From the NCBI RefSeq assembly GCF_002776525.5, contig NC_045435.1, forward strand, positions 120,890,071-120,954,070: a stretch of 64,000 bases of DNA, written 5' to 3'. The stretch is from Piliocolobus tephrosceles. Lineage: Eukaryota > Chordata > Mammalia > Primates > Cercopithecidae. The notes beneath the pieces are model-generated. The model saw only the letters and a program-made list of their open reading frames with translations. It did not search any database and had not been told where the DNA came from. A program made the translations under genes and the position numbers. Within the stretch, counting starts at the first letter, position 1, and each line of letters opens with the position of its first letter. Below are positions 8,200 through 20,440 of this stretch, piece after piece.

Positions 8200-10924
8200 G
8201 TGTCCTTACCACCTTGGAGCAGAAATACAGGAAGGGTAAAATGAAAAGGGCAGAAAAAGTTTTGTTTGCACTAGTACACTGAAAATCTGATAGGGTGTTC
8301 CACATTAAGATGCCTAATGCTAACTTTTACTTCAAGGTGTTTTCAGAACTTCTGAAGAAATTGCCTACACTGAGCATCTCTTTCCAACAGTTCCTTTACC
8401 TGAGAGTTTGGTTCCTTTCTTCATACGGTCGTGTACGTTTATTTCCTCAGTTCTAGGACTTCCCTTAGTTCATACCAAGCCTCATTCTGCTAACCTCCCA
8501 TCTTTGCTCTAGTAGGCTCAAGTATATAAAATCTAAAAGAATCTCATCTACTCTCAATAACGTAATGTCTTCACAAACTTTGCCTACTCCACTCTTCTGA
8601 GTTTTTATTATTCTGGAAGTGAAGGAATTTAAGAGCCTTCAAGAGTCCTGGAAGAAACTCTATTCAATTTCCTTTTACAATCTGATTATTACAATTTTAT
8701 ATTTTGCTTTTGAACTTTACATTTATCGTATGACCATGCCATGCGTAACCTTAAATTTTAAAATACAATTGGAAGAAAAACTGAAATGAATGAGAAGAAA
8801 AATAAGCATGATGGTGAGGGAACTTCAAACTAAGTAAAATAAGGCAAGCACGATCTTGTGTCTTTTTACTACAAAAAAAAATAAATTTGAGCAAATGATA
8901 TTTATCTCTAAATATTTGAGGAAATAACAATGAGTTACTGAAATATCGATAAGGAGGAAAACTATTTTCAGAAAGCAAACATTTCTAGAAGGATTTTTTC
9001 TTAGTGAAATGAACATCTTTCTCAGAAATGCAAAACAAATGTTGAATATATCAAAAATAAATGAGTAAATAAAATAACAAAATAGTTATCATAAGTAATA
9101 AGTGCTTACTGATTAGAGAAGTGTGAAAGGCATTGATTTCTGAATTACCTGAATATTTTCCTGTATCATATTTTCCTGTATGATGTATAGTATTTTTTGT
9201 ATTCTACACTATAACTGGGTAGAGGAAACATGTACACACACACGCATGCACACACACACACTCTCTCTCTTTCTCACATATGCTACATCTTTCACTGTTC
9301 AGGAAACAAGATTTGTTTTTCCTGCTCAACTTTATGACTGAATTCAGAGCCTTGAAATATTGTTTGGTGAATACATAAACATAATCATATCAAAATGAAT
9401 TTCACATTAAAACATTAAAAAGTGCTCTGAATTTCTCTGGCTATTTGAAAAAGAAGCAGGGAATGCTAAGTATTGAAACAACTGAAACTTTAATTAAAAC
9501 AGCTTTCTTAACCAAGACTGATTTTTTAAAAACTAAAAGTTATCACTATTTCACACTTTATATTTTATGGTTTTTCATTTGTAAAGAAACTCTTCAATTC
9601 TCCTCATAAATTTTTATACATACCAAATATAAAAATAATGCAATTATGTTATATATGCCATTTGTATATATGAGTCTAGAATTCCTCTGCAGTCCTTGAT
9701 TTTTGTTGTTGTTGTTATATTGCCTTTGTTTTCAAAGAAAACTTATTTCAGAAAGCCCAGAAGTTACATCCCTGTTTCACACTGACTAGGGTGATAGTAA
9801 CCAATATGTTTTTTTTCCTTTCTTAAAATAAATTAATGAGTAAAGCTGAGAGCACTTATTTTTTAAATGTTAAAAAGCTTACACATATTTAAATGAAAAA
9901 AAAATATTTATTTATCTCTACTATAGTTTGAATGTATTACTATCACTAAACAACCAAAGGTACAGGTCAATAGATCCTGGAGTGATAGACAGATGGAAAG
10001 AAAAGTCTACCGGGTGCTTTATTAGTTCTCTTCCATTCTTGAACTGGTAATCAATAAAAAAGTTTTCTCCTAAAATAAGTTGAATATTTCACCGGTAAAA
10101 AGTGATTATCTACTTTTTTCCCATGACTGACCTTAATAACTCACAAACTCCATAGGCACTTTGTGATGTCTGTGAGTTATGAGAATTTCTTACTCATGAA
10201 AGAAATATAATAATCACCTTTCACTGCAGTGATATTCTACAGCCTTCATGTTAAATAGGTAAAAGGCACATGATTCCTTGTAACTGCAAGAAGGCTGAAT
10301 AAAAATGTCAGATAGCTATCTAAATTCAGATATGGGACAACTATGGATCATTGTTTGGAAAGGGGTTTTTATATCCACACTGTCAATATTTTAAAAATCA
10401 GTACATTTTATTAACTCGAATGAGGAAAATATGATTCAATATAGCATCTAAATTTTAGGAGGCTTCTTGACTTACTTTGTAATTGCTTATTCAAGTATTA
10501 TTATCTTTACATTGAAAAATTCAACTAGGATATTTGAGTATGCCATTATATTTTTATTAGAAAGAGCACATATGTTAACTTCTAATTTGTATACAAGGCA
10601 TCCACCCTACTACGTAAAAATCATGAGGATGCCAAAAAAATTAGTTTCCTGACAACATCAAGGTAGACGCATAGACTGTGTTATCAGAAATTAATAGATA
10701 ATGGGAATTTCTCCTGAGAAATATAAATAATGTATAGCTCTTTACTTTTTGAATAAATAAGAATAAACAAAGAAGATAGAGGATAAGCGAAAAAGACATT
10801 TTATATTTTAAAAGAAACAGGCTTGTAATAATAATATCAGTGTTCTAATTTCATTCATGAATAAACTCTGACTTGTGTATTTGTCCAACTTAAAAGACTA
10901 ACCAATTATATTATTAATTTTTTA
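8200..10924. other. AT-rich intergenic DNA, no gene seen
   Basis: No frame, RNA gene or nameable dispersed repeat. A short CA/CT microsatellite lies at about 9233-9275. Confidence 0.6.
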
Positions 10925-11240
10925 AAATTAACAAATGCAAAGTTTTTAATAGCTTTCTGTCACATAGTTTTAACATATGTAGATTTGCGTAACCACCATG
11001 AAAATCATAACACTGATTAATTCCATCAATCGAAAACTCCTCCTTATGATGTTCCTTTGAAATCCCATCCTCTCCCCACCTCTCACTTTCAGCAATGCTG
11101 AAAATTTATTGTTGTATGTTTGCTTTCCAGAACATTATATAAATGTAATTATACAGTATGTAATCATTTGAGACTGACTTCTGTCCCTCAGCAGAATGCC
11201 TTTGAAATTCGTTAATGTTACAACATCTAAAATTGTGCAT
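10925..11240 (-). mobile_element. Old L1 (L1M-like) 3' fragment
   Basis: Antisense L1 phrases such as 'gaacattatataaatgtaattatacagtatgtaa' (interrupted by changes) and 'acttctgtccctcagcagaatgc' are the diverged forms of a common old L1M 3' region. Boundaries are approximate. Confidence 0.5.
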
Positions 11241-12570
11241 TGTAAAATTTAAAAAAAATTTTTTTCTGTATATAGTAGGTGCATATATTTATGGATTGCA
11301 TAATATGTTTTGATACAGGTATGGAATGCATAATGATCACATCAGTGTAAATAATAGGGTATCCATCCCCTCAGGCATGAATCCTTTGTGTTATGAACAA
11401 TCAAACTATACTCTTTTAGTTGTTTTCAGATGCGCAATTCCATTGTTTTTTTACTACAGTCACCCTGTTGTGCAATTAAATACTAGGTCTTATTCATTCT
11501 TTCCAACTATTGTTTTGTACCCATTAACCTTCCCCAACTTCCTCCACCCTCTCCACTACACTTATCTTCCTTTGATAACCATCCTTCTACTCTGTATCTC
11601 CCTAAGTTTAATTGATTTATTTTTAGAGCTCATAAATAATTGAGAACATTCAATGTTTGTCCTTCTCTGCCTGGCTTCTTTCACTTAATACAATGGCTTC
11701 TAGTTCCATGAACATTATTGAAAATTACTGAAACTCATTCTTTTTTTATGGATGAATAGAGCTCCATTCTATATATGTACCAGATTTTTAAAATCCATTC
11801 ATCTGCTGATGGACATTTAGGTTTCTTTCAAATCTTAGCTATTGTGAACAGAGCTGCAACAAACATGAAAGTGCAGATATCTCTCTGATATATTGATTTG
11901 CTTTTTTGAGGGTATATATCCAGCAGTGACCTTGCTGGGTCGTATGGTAGCCCTACTTTCTGCATTTCTTAGAACCTCCATGCTGTTCTTTGTAGAGGTT
12001 TTATGAATTTGCATTCCAACAATGTTGTACAAGGATTTCCTTTTCTTCACATTCTTCCCAACATTTGCTATTACCCGACTTTCGAATAAAAATCATTTTA
12101 ACTGGGGTGAGATGATATCTCATTGTAGTTTTGATTTGCATTTATCTGATAATCAATGATATCAAGCAACTTTTCATATGCCTCTTTGCCGTTTGTATAT
12201 CCTCTTTCAAGAAACATCTATTCAGATCTTTTGCACATTTGAAAAAAATATCAGATTATTAAATTTTCTCCTGTGGAGTTTTTCGAGTTTCATGTATATT
12301 TGGGTTAATAATCCCTTGTCAAATGGGTAGTTTGCAAATATTTTCTCCAGTCCTGTGGGCTGTCAGTTCACTTTTTTGATTGTTTTCTTTGCTGTGCGGA
12401 GGTTTTTTAAATTGATGTGATCTCGTTTGTTCATTTTAGCTTTGGTGGCCTCCACCTGTGGGGTATTTCTCAAGAAGTATAATGTCCTGGAGGGTTTCCC
12501 AAACATTTTCTTGTAGTAGTTTTATAGTTTGAGGCATTTGACTTAAGTCTTTAACCCCTTTGATGTTTTT

Positions 12571-12859
12571 TTTTTTCTCCACGGAGTTTTGCTCTTGTTG
12601 CCTAGGCTGGAGTGCAATCGTCTGATCTGGGCTCACCATAACCTCTGCCTCCTGAGTTGAAGCGATTCTCCTGCCTCAGTCTCCCAAGTAGCTGGGATTA
12701 CAGGCTCATGCCACCAGGTCAAGCTAATTTTGTATTTTTAGTAGAGACAGGGTTTCAACATGTTGGTCAGGCTCGTCTCGACCTCCTGATCTCAGGTGAT
12801 CTACCTGCCTCATCCTCCCAAAGTGCTGGGATTACAGGCATGAGCCACCGTACCTGGTC
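12571..12859 (-). mobile_element. Alu inserted in the old L1
   Basis: Complement of a full-length Alu with a T-run at left and 'gagccaccgtacctggtc' at right. It is flanked by an 11-bp duplication TTGATGTTTTT (12560-12570 and 12860-12870). Many changes suggest an older AluS/J-type copy. Confidence 0.92.
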
Positions 12860-13284
12860 TTGATGTTTTTATATAGGAAGAGATGGGGGTCTCATTTCAT
12901 TTTTCTGCATGTAGATATCTAGATTTCCTAGAACCACTTATTGAAGGGGCCATCCTTTCACCAATTAACGTTCTTGAAAGCTTTGTTGACAAAGAGTTAA
13001 TTGTAGATATATGAATTTATTTTTGGGTTCTTTATTCTGTTTGAGTGATCTATATATCTTCTTTTTATGGCAGTACATGCATTTTGGTTACTATAGCTAT
13101 GTAGTATAATTTGAAGTCATGTCACATGGTTCCTCCGGTTTTGTTCTTGTTGCTCAGGAGAACTTTGGCAATTCTGGCTCTTTTGTAGAGCAACATAAAT
13201 TTTAGGATTTTAAAAAATTTCTGTGAAGAGTGTTATTGGAATTTTGATAGGGAGTGCACAAAATCTGCAAATTGCTTTGGGTAG

Positions 13285-13678
13285 TGTATTAGTCTGTTTT
13301 CACACTGCTATGAAGAAATACCCAATATTGGGTAATTTATAAAGGAAAGAGGTTTAATTGATTCATAGTTCCATAGGGCTGGGGAGGCCTCAGGAAAGTT
13401 ACAATCATGGTAGAAGGGAAAGCTAACACATCCTTCTTCACAGGGAGGCAGGAGAGAGAGGTGCCAAGCTTCTTCACAGAGAGGCAGGAGAGAGAAGTGC
13501 CAAGCAAAAAGGGAAAAGCACCTTTAAAGTCATCAAATCTCATGATAACTCACTATCAAGAGAACAGCATGGAGTTAACCACTTCCATGATTCAGTTGCC
13601 ACCCCACGTGGTACTTCTCACAACACGTGGGGATAATGGGAACTACAATTCAAGAAGATATAAAGTGAAACCATATCA
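13285..13678 (-). mobile_element. MaLR solo LTR (THE1/MST type)
   Basis: The plus strand begins TGTATTAGTCTGTTTTCACA and ends CCATATCA, the complement of a THE1/MST LTR. It interrupts the L1 phrase 'attgctttgggtag ... gaacattttaa'. A short imperfect duplication (ggtag/cctag) flanks it. An internal duplication of 'cttcttcacag.gaggcaggagagag' appears at 13,430-13,492. Confidence 0.9.
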
Positions 13679-15459
13679 CCTAGTAGGAACATTTTAAGGA
13701 TACCGATTATTCTAATCCATGAACATGAAATATTTTCCATTTTTTTTAGTGTCCTCTTCAATTTCTTGCAACATTTTTATAGTTTTCATCATCAAAATAT
13801 TTCATTTCTTGGAATAGATTAATTTCTTTGTATTTCATTTTAGTTTTAGCTACTGTACATGGGATTACTATCAAATTATATTTCAGATTGTTTGCTGTTG
13901 TTATATATAAATGTTACTGCTTTTTGTATGTGAATTTTGTATCCTGCTAATTTAGTGAATTTTATTATCAGTTCTATTACCTTTTTGCTGTATTTTTAAG
14001 GACTTTCCTAATATAAGATACATCATCTGCAAACAAAGATAATTTGACTCCTTCTATTCCAATTTGGATGCCCTTTATTTGTGTCACTTATCTGATTGCT
14101 CTAGCTAGTATTTCCAGTACTGTGATGAATAACAGTGGGCATTCTTGTCATGTTCCTGATTTTAGAGCAAGAGCTTTCAGTTTTTCCCATTCAGCATGAT
14201 ATTAATTGTGCGTCTGTCACATACGACTTCTATAGTGTTGAGGTATGTTCCTTGTACATCCAGCTTTTTGACGGTATTCTACAAAGATGTTGAATTTTTT
14301 TTAAAGGCTTTTTAAGCAACAGTTCAAATGATCATATGGTTGCTGTCCTTCGTTCTGTTGATATGATGTATCACAATAAGTGATTTGTGCATGTTCAACT
14401 ATATTTAACTGTGCAACTACATTGCATCCCTAGAATAAATATCACTCGATATGTTACAAGATCTTTTTAATATGTTGATGAATTTGGTTTGCTCATATTT
14501 TCTTGAGGAGTTTTGCATCAATATTCATGAAAGATTTTAGGCTGCAGTTTTTCTTTTCTTGAAGTGTCTGTCTAATTTGGGTATCAGGATAATACTGGCC
14601 TCATAGAGTGAACTTGGAAACAGTCCCCCCTCCACTATTTTTCACAATAGATTGGGTAGAACTGGTATTAATCCTTCTTTAAATGTTTGGTAGAATCTAG
14701 CGGTGAGCCATCACATTCTGGGGCTTTTTTTTTTTTGACTGGAAGATGTTTTATTTTGGCTCAGATCTTGTTACTTGTTACTGATATGTTCCCGCTTTGG
14801 ATTTTCTCAGTGGTCTATCTGAAAGGTTGTATGTGTCTAAGAATTTGTCTGTTTCTTCTAAATTTTCCAATTTATTGATACAGCATTGCTCATAGCAGCC
14901 ACTCATGATCCCCTGAATTTCCGTGGTATCAGTTGCAATGTCTTCTTTTTCATCTCTGATTTTATTACTTGGTCTTTGGTCGGCTCTTGAATCATTAATT
15001 TGTTTACTTAAGTTTTTTTTCTTTGTTGATGTAGTCGCTTATGGCTGTAAACATTCCTCTGAATACTGTTTTTGCTGGGTCTCACAGTTTTTAATATTTT
15101 GTGTTTCAATTATTGTTTCAAGAAATTTTTCAATGTTTTTCTTAATTTCTTCATTTACCCTTTTGTCCTTCAAAAACATGTTGTTTAATTTCTATGTGTT
15201 TGTATAGGTTCCAAAATTCCTCCTATAATGTATTTCTAGTTGTATTCCATTGTGATCAGAGATGATTTTTAATATTACTTTAATTTTTTGAATGTTTTTA
15301 AGATTTGTTTTGTTAAGTAATATATGGTCTGTCCTTGAGAATGATCCATGTGCTGATGAGAAAAATCTGTAGTTTGTAGCCATTCTGTGGTGTTGAGGTG
15401 TTGTGTAAATATCTATTAGGTTCATTTTATCTGTAGTACAGATAAAGTCTATTTTTTTT

Positions 15460-15761
15460 TTTTTTTTTTTTTGAGACGGAGTCTCGCTCTGTCGCCCAGG
15501 CTGGAGTGCAGTGGCCGGATCTCAGCTCACTGCAAGCTCCGCCTCCCGGGTTTGCCATTCTCCTGCCTCAGCCTCCCGAGTAGCTGGGACCACAGGCGCC
15601 CGCCACCTCACCCGGCTAGTTTTTTTTTTTTTTTTTTTTTTTCAGTAGAGATGGGGTTTCACCAGGTTAGCCAGGATGGTCTCGATCTCCTGACCTTGTG
15701 ATCCTCCTGTCTCAGCCTCCCAAAGTGCTGGGATTACAGGCTTGAGCCACCGCGCCCGGCC
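15460..15761 (-). mobile_element. AluY, monkey-type, inserted in the old L1
   Basis: Complement of a young-looking full-length Alu. It is flanked by AAGTCTATTTTTTT at both ends (from 15445 and from 15762). It carries 'gccggatctcag' and 'cttgagccaccgcgcccggcc', which I associate with Old World monkey AluY subfamilies. The middle A-rich linker has expanded to a T-run of about 22 (15,620-15,642). Confidence 0.93.
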
Positions 15762-17143
15762 AAGTCTATTTTTTTGTTCATCCTTTCTGAAAGACCTGTT
15801 CAATCCTGAAAGTGGAGTGTTGAAGTCTTCAGCTTTTATTGTACTAGTGTCTGTCTTTCTAATTAGCTCTAATAATATTTGCTTGTTATATCTGAGTGCT
15901 CTACTGTTGGGTGCATATATACTTACAATTGTTATGTCCTCTTGCTAAATTGACTGCTTTATCATTATATAGTGACCATGCATGGCTCTTCTTAAAGCTT
16001 TTGCCTTGAAATTTCTTTTGTTTTACATAAGTATAGCTACATAAGATCCTTTATCATTTCCATTGGCATAGAGCATTTTTTTCTATCCCTTTATTTTTAG
16101 TCCATGTATGTCTTTATAGATGAACTGCGATTCTTGTTGGCAATAGATCATTGGATCTTTTTTGTTGTTGTTGCTGTTTAGTTTTATTTTAATCCACTCA
16201 GTTACTCTGTGTCTTTTGGTTGGAGAGTTAAATCCTTTATAGTCAATATTATTATTGATAAGTATGCACTTACTTACACTATTTCATTATTAATCTTCTT
16301 GTGTTCCTTCTTTCCTTTCTTCTTGTCTTTTTTTAGTCTTGTCTTTCTTTTTAGTCCATTTTCACCTCTAGAATTTCTGCTTGATTCTTTTCAATTATTT
16401 CAATATTTTGTTCAATATATCTGCTGATATGATTTAAGTTAATGCTTTTTATTTTTTGGATCTGTTGTGTTTTTTTATTTGACGTTACCATGAGGCTTGC
16501 AAATACTACCTTATAATTTATTATTTTAAGCTTATAGCAACTTAACACTATTTGTATAAGCAAAGCAACAACAAAAAAATTATAAAAGCTCTACTATTTA
16601 ATTTCACCTCCCTCCTTCTTAACTTTTTATTGTTTCTATTTAAAAGTTATTGTATTATCTAGGTCTTGAAAAGATGTTTTTATTACTTTGATTGGTTCTT
16701 CATTTAATCTTTCTACTTGAGTATTTTACACATCACAGTTACAGTGATACAATATTTTTGTTTTTCTGTAAACTTACTGCTACCAGTAATTTGTATATTC
16801 ACATTATTTGCCATTATTCATTAATATTTTTGGTTTTCTGATTGAAGTCATCCCTTTAGCATTTATTGTACACTCATGTTTTTCTTGTTGTTTAGTTGTT
16901 TTTTGTTTTTGTTTGTTTGTTTTGCTTTGTTTTTGCCTGGGAAAGTCTTTATGTATCCTTCATGTAAAAAGGATAGTTTTGCCAGAAATGGTATTCTAAT
17001 TCTAAGGTAAAAGTTATTTTGTTGTTATTGTCTTTTTTTTTTTTTTTTTCTTTTAGCACTTTAAACATGTCATGCCACTCTCTTCTAGCCTGTAATGTTT
17101 CACTGAAAAACTCTGCTGCCAGACATATTGGAGCTCCATAATA

Positions 17144-17163
17144 TGTTTTTGTGCTTTTTCTTT
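17144..17163. repeat. Target-site duplication, left copy (20 bp)
   Basis: TGTTTTTGTGCTTTTTCTTT, identical to 18562-18581 on the other side of the young L1. Confidence 0.92.
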
Positions 17164-18561
17164 TTTTTTTTCTGGGTTATTTATTTATTATTATTATTAT
17201 TATTGTTATTATACTTTAAGTTCTAGGGTACATGTGCACAATGTGCAGGTTTGTTACATATGTACGCTTGTGCCATGTTGGTGTGCTGCACCCATCAACC
17301 CGTCAGCACCCATCAATTCGTCATTTATATCAGGTATAACTCCCAATGTAATCCCTCCCTCTTCCCCCCTCCCCATGATAGGCCCCGGTGCGTGATGTTC
17401 CCCCTCCCGAGTCCAAGTGATCTCCTTGTTCAGTTCCCACCTATGAGTGAGAACATGTGGTGTTTGGTTTTCTCTTCTTGTGATAGTTTGCTAAGAATGA
17501 TGGTTTCCAGCTGCATCCATGTCCCTACAAAGGCCGCAAACTCATCCTTTTTTATGGCTGCATAGTATTCCATGGTGTATATGTGCCACATTTTCTTAAT
17601 CCAGTCTGTCACTGATGGACATTTGGGTTGATTCCAAGTCTTTGCTATTGTGAATAGTGCTGCAATAAACATACGTGTGCATGTGTCTTTATAGCAGCAT
17701 GATTTATAATCTTTTGGGTATATACCCAGTAGTGGGTAGGCTGGGTCGTATGGTACATCTAGTTCTAGATACTTGAGGAATTGCCATACTGTTTTCCAAA
17801 ACAGAGATATAGACCAATGGAACAGAACAGAGTCCTCAGAAATAATACTACACATCTACAGCCATCTGATCTTTGACAAATCTGAGAGAAATAAGAAATG
17901 GGGAAAGGATTCCCTATTTAATAAATGGTGCTGGGAAAATTGGCTAGCCATAAGTAGAAAGCTGAAACTGGATCCTTTCCTTACTCCTTATATGAAAATT
18001 AATTCAAGATGGATTAGAGACTTAAATGTTAGACCTAATAGCATAAAAATCCTAGAAGAAAACCTAGGTAGTACCATTCAAGACATAGGCATGGGCAAGG
18101 ACTTCATGTCTAACACACCAAAAGCAATGGCAACAGAAGCCAAAATTGACAAATGGGATCTAATTAAACTAAAGAGCTTCTGCACAGCAAAATAAACTGC
18201 CATCAGAGTGAACAGGCAACCTACAGAATGGGAGAAAATTTTTGCAATCTACTCATTTGACAAAGGGCTAATATCCAAAACCTACAAAGAACTCAAACAA
18301 ATTTACAAGAAAAAAACAAACAACCCCATCAAAAAGTGGGGAAAGGATATGAACAGACATTTCTCAAAAGAAGACATTCATACAGCCAACAGACACATGA
18401 AAAAATGCTCATCATCACTGGCCATCAGAGAAATGCAAATCAAAATCACAATGAGATACCATCTCACACCAGTTAGAATGACAATCATTAAAAAGTCAGG
18501 AAACAACAGGTGCTGGAGAGGATGTGGAGAAATAGGAACACTTTTACACCGTTGGTGGGAT
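17164..18561 (-). mobile_element. Young L1 with 5' inversion (twin-primed)
   Basis: 17,164 to about 17,797 is the complement of an L1 3'UTR and ORF2 C-terminus. From there to 18,561 the sequence is ORF2 in the plus direction, up to '..gttggtgggattg'. In ORF2 order the plus piece ends about 20 bases before the minus piece begins ('ggaaaacagtatgg'), so one truncated L1 transcript was copied with its 5' half inverted and a small loss at the break. The perfect 20-bp duplication proves a single insertion. The 3'UTR variants look like the monkey L1 lineage. Confidence 0.94.
17800..18561 (+). pseudogene. L1 ORF2 fragment (inverted segment of the young L1)
   Basis: Two consecutive plus frames (17773-18195 and 18208-18684) encode ORF2p sequence downstream of the RT domain: 'HLIFDKSERNKKWGKDSLF' and 'MNRQPTEWEKIFAIYS'. 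A stop at 18,196 separates them. The frame runs past the element end into the duplication. Not functional. Confidence 0.9.
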
Positions 18562-18581
18562 TGTTTTTGTGCTTTTTCTTT
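18562..18581. repeat. Target-site duplication, right copy (20 bp)
   Basis: Identical to 17144-17163. Confidence 0.92.
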
Positions 18582-20440
18582 GGCTGCTGTTAGGATCCCT
18601 TCTGTATCTTTGACCTTTGGGAATTTGATTATTAAATGTCTTGAGGTAGTCTTATTTAGGCAAAATCTACTTATTGTACTATAGCTTTCTTGTACTTGAA
18701 CATTAACATTTTTCTCCAGATTTGAAAAGTTCTCTGTTATTATCCCTTTGAATAAGCTTTCTACACCTATCTCTTTCTATTTGCCATCTATAAGCCAATA
18801 ACTCTTAGATTTGTCCTTCTGAAGCTATTTTCTAGATCCTGTAGGCATGCTTCATTGATTTTTATTCTTTTTCTTTTGTGTTCTCTAACTGTATATTTTG
18901 GAATGGTCTGTCTTCAAACTCACTAATTCTTCTGCTACGTTAATTCTACTATTTAAGGACTCTACTGCATTCTTCAGGATGTCAATTGAATTTTCCACCT
19001 CCAGAATTTCTGCTTGATCCTTTTTAATTATTCTAATCTCTTTATTAATTTTATCTGGTAGAATTCTAAATTCTTTTTCTTGATTATCTTGTATTTATTT
19101 GAGTTTCCTCAACACAGCTCTTGGAAATTCTTTGTTAGAAAGGTCACATATCTCTGTTTCTATAGGATTCATCCCTCTGGCCTTATTTATTTCATTTGGT
19201 AAGGCCATATTTTTCTCAATGGTCTTGATATTAAGGACATTTTTCTGTGTCTGTGCATTGAAGAGTCAGATATTCATTGTAGTCTTCACAGTCTGAGCTT
19301 GTTTGTGCTTATCCTTCTTGGGAAAGCTTTACAGATATTTGAAAGGACTTGGATGTTGTGATCTCAGCTGTATATGCATTAGGCACCACCACAAACCCGG
19401 TAACACTGTGGTTCTTGCAGACTAGTGAAGCTGCTTTGATGCTCTTGAACAAAATCTGGAAGAATTTGCTGAATTACCAGGCAGAGATTCTTATTCTCTT
19501 CCCTTACTTTCTCTGAAACAAACAGAGCTTCTCTCTAATTTGAGTCACCTAAAGCTTGGGGTGGAGTGACACAAGCACTGTCATGGTCACCATCACTATG
19601 GCTATGCTGGGTTATACCTGAAGCTAGCACAGCACTTGCCCAAGTCTTGTTTTAACCACTCCCTAGCTACCACCTATGTTCACTCAAGTCCCAGGGCCTC
19701 TAAAATCAGCAGGTGTTTTAAAGTTAGTCAGATATCTGTCCCTCCTTTAAGGGTGGTGAGTTTCACCAGGCCCTCTGTGGGTCTAGAGGTTTTATCTCAG
19801 AGTCAGGAACTAGAGTAAAAACCTTAGACCTATACCTCATGTTGTGTTGTAGTGTGGCTTAGGTGACACTGAAACCACAAGATGCAGTTTTTCCTAGTCT
19901 TCTCTCCTTTTGCCAAAGGAGACTATCCTCAACCTGTGAGCCAACCCTTCCACAGGCCCATGGAAAGGACTGCCAGACTACTGCAGATGTTTCCTTAAGG
20001 ATCAAGCTTTTGGTGAATACTGCCTGGGTTGGGACTCATCCTTCAGGAAAGTGAGCTCACCTTTGTGCTAGGGCAGGTCATAAAATGCTGGAATTGGGAC
20101 GCCTAAGAGCCTGCTTGATGCCTTACCTCACTGTGGCTAAGCTGGTACTTAAGGGACTAGACAGAGTCCCCTTTATATTTTCCTCTACTTTTCTCAAGCA
20201 GCAAGAGGTCTGGTAATGTGATGACTGGTCTTTGGTTTTGTTTTGTTTCTGTTTTTTTGATTTTTCCTCTTCAGTGCCTCTTTCAGCAATATATAGTTTA
20301 TACATGTACTGTCAGTGATTACCTGATTTTCCTTCCTGTGAAGGTGTTTCTTTGGTGTTTAGATCGTAGTTTATTTGGTGTGCTTTCTAGGGGGAATTAT
20401 TGCTGGAGCCTCTTTTCTGCCATCTTGTTTTGTTTCCCTC

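Larger units (their letters stand above)
11250..20440 (-). mobile_element. Old near-full-length L1 with four nested insertions
   Basis: The plus strand reads as the complement of an L1, from 3'UTR (about 11,270) through ORF2 (about 11,650-16,300) and ORF1-like sequence (about 16,300-19,250) to a long 5'UTR. The 5'UTR ends near 20,435, where the complement reads CAAGATGGCAGAAAAGAGG, a typical L1 start. Insertions are an Alu (12.57 kb), a THE1/MST LTR (13.29 kb), an AluY (15.46 kb) and a young L1 (17.16 kb). Removing them leaves about 6.8 kb, roughly full L1 length. Frames are heavily broken. Subfamily is probably late L1M or early L1P, not resolved. Confidence 0.82.

Noticed and set aside
11326..11643. 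105-codon plus frame
   Set aside because: Lies in the complement of an L1 3'UTR and ORF2 end.
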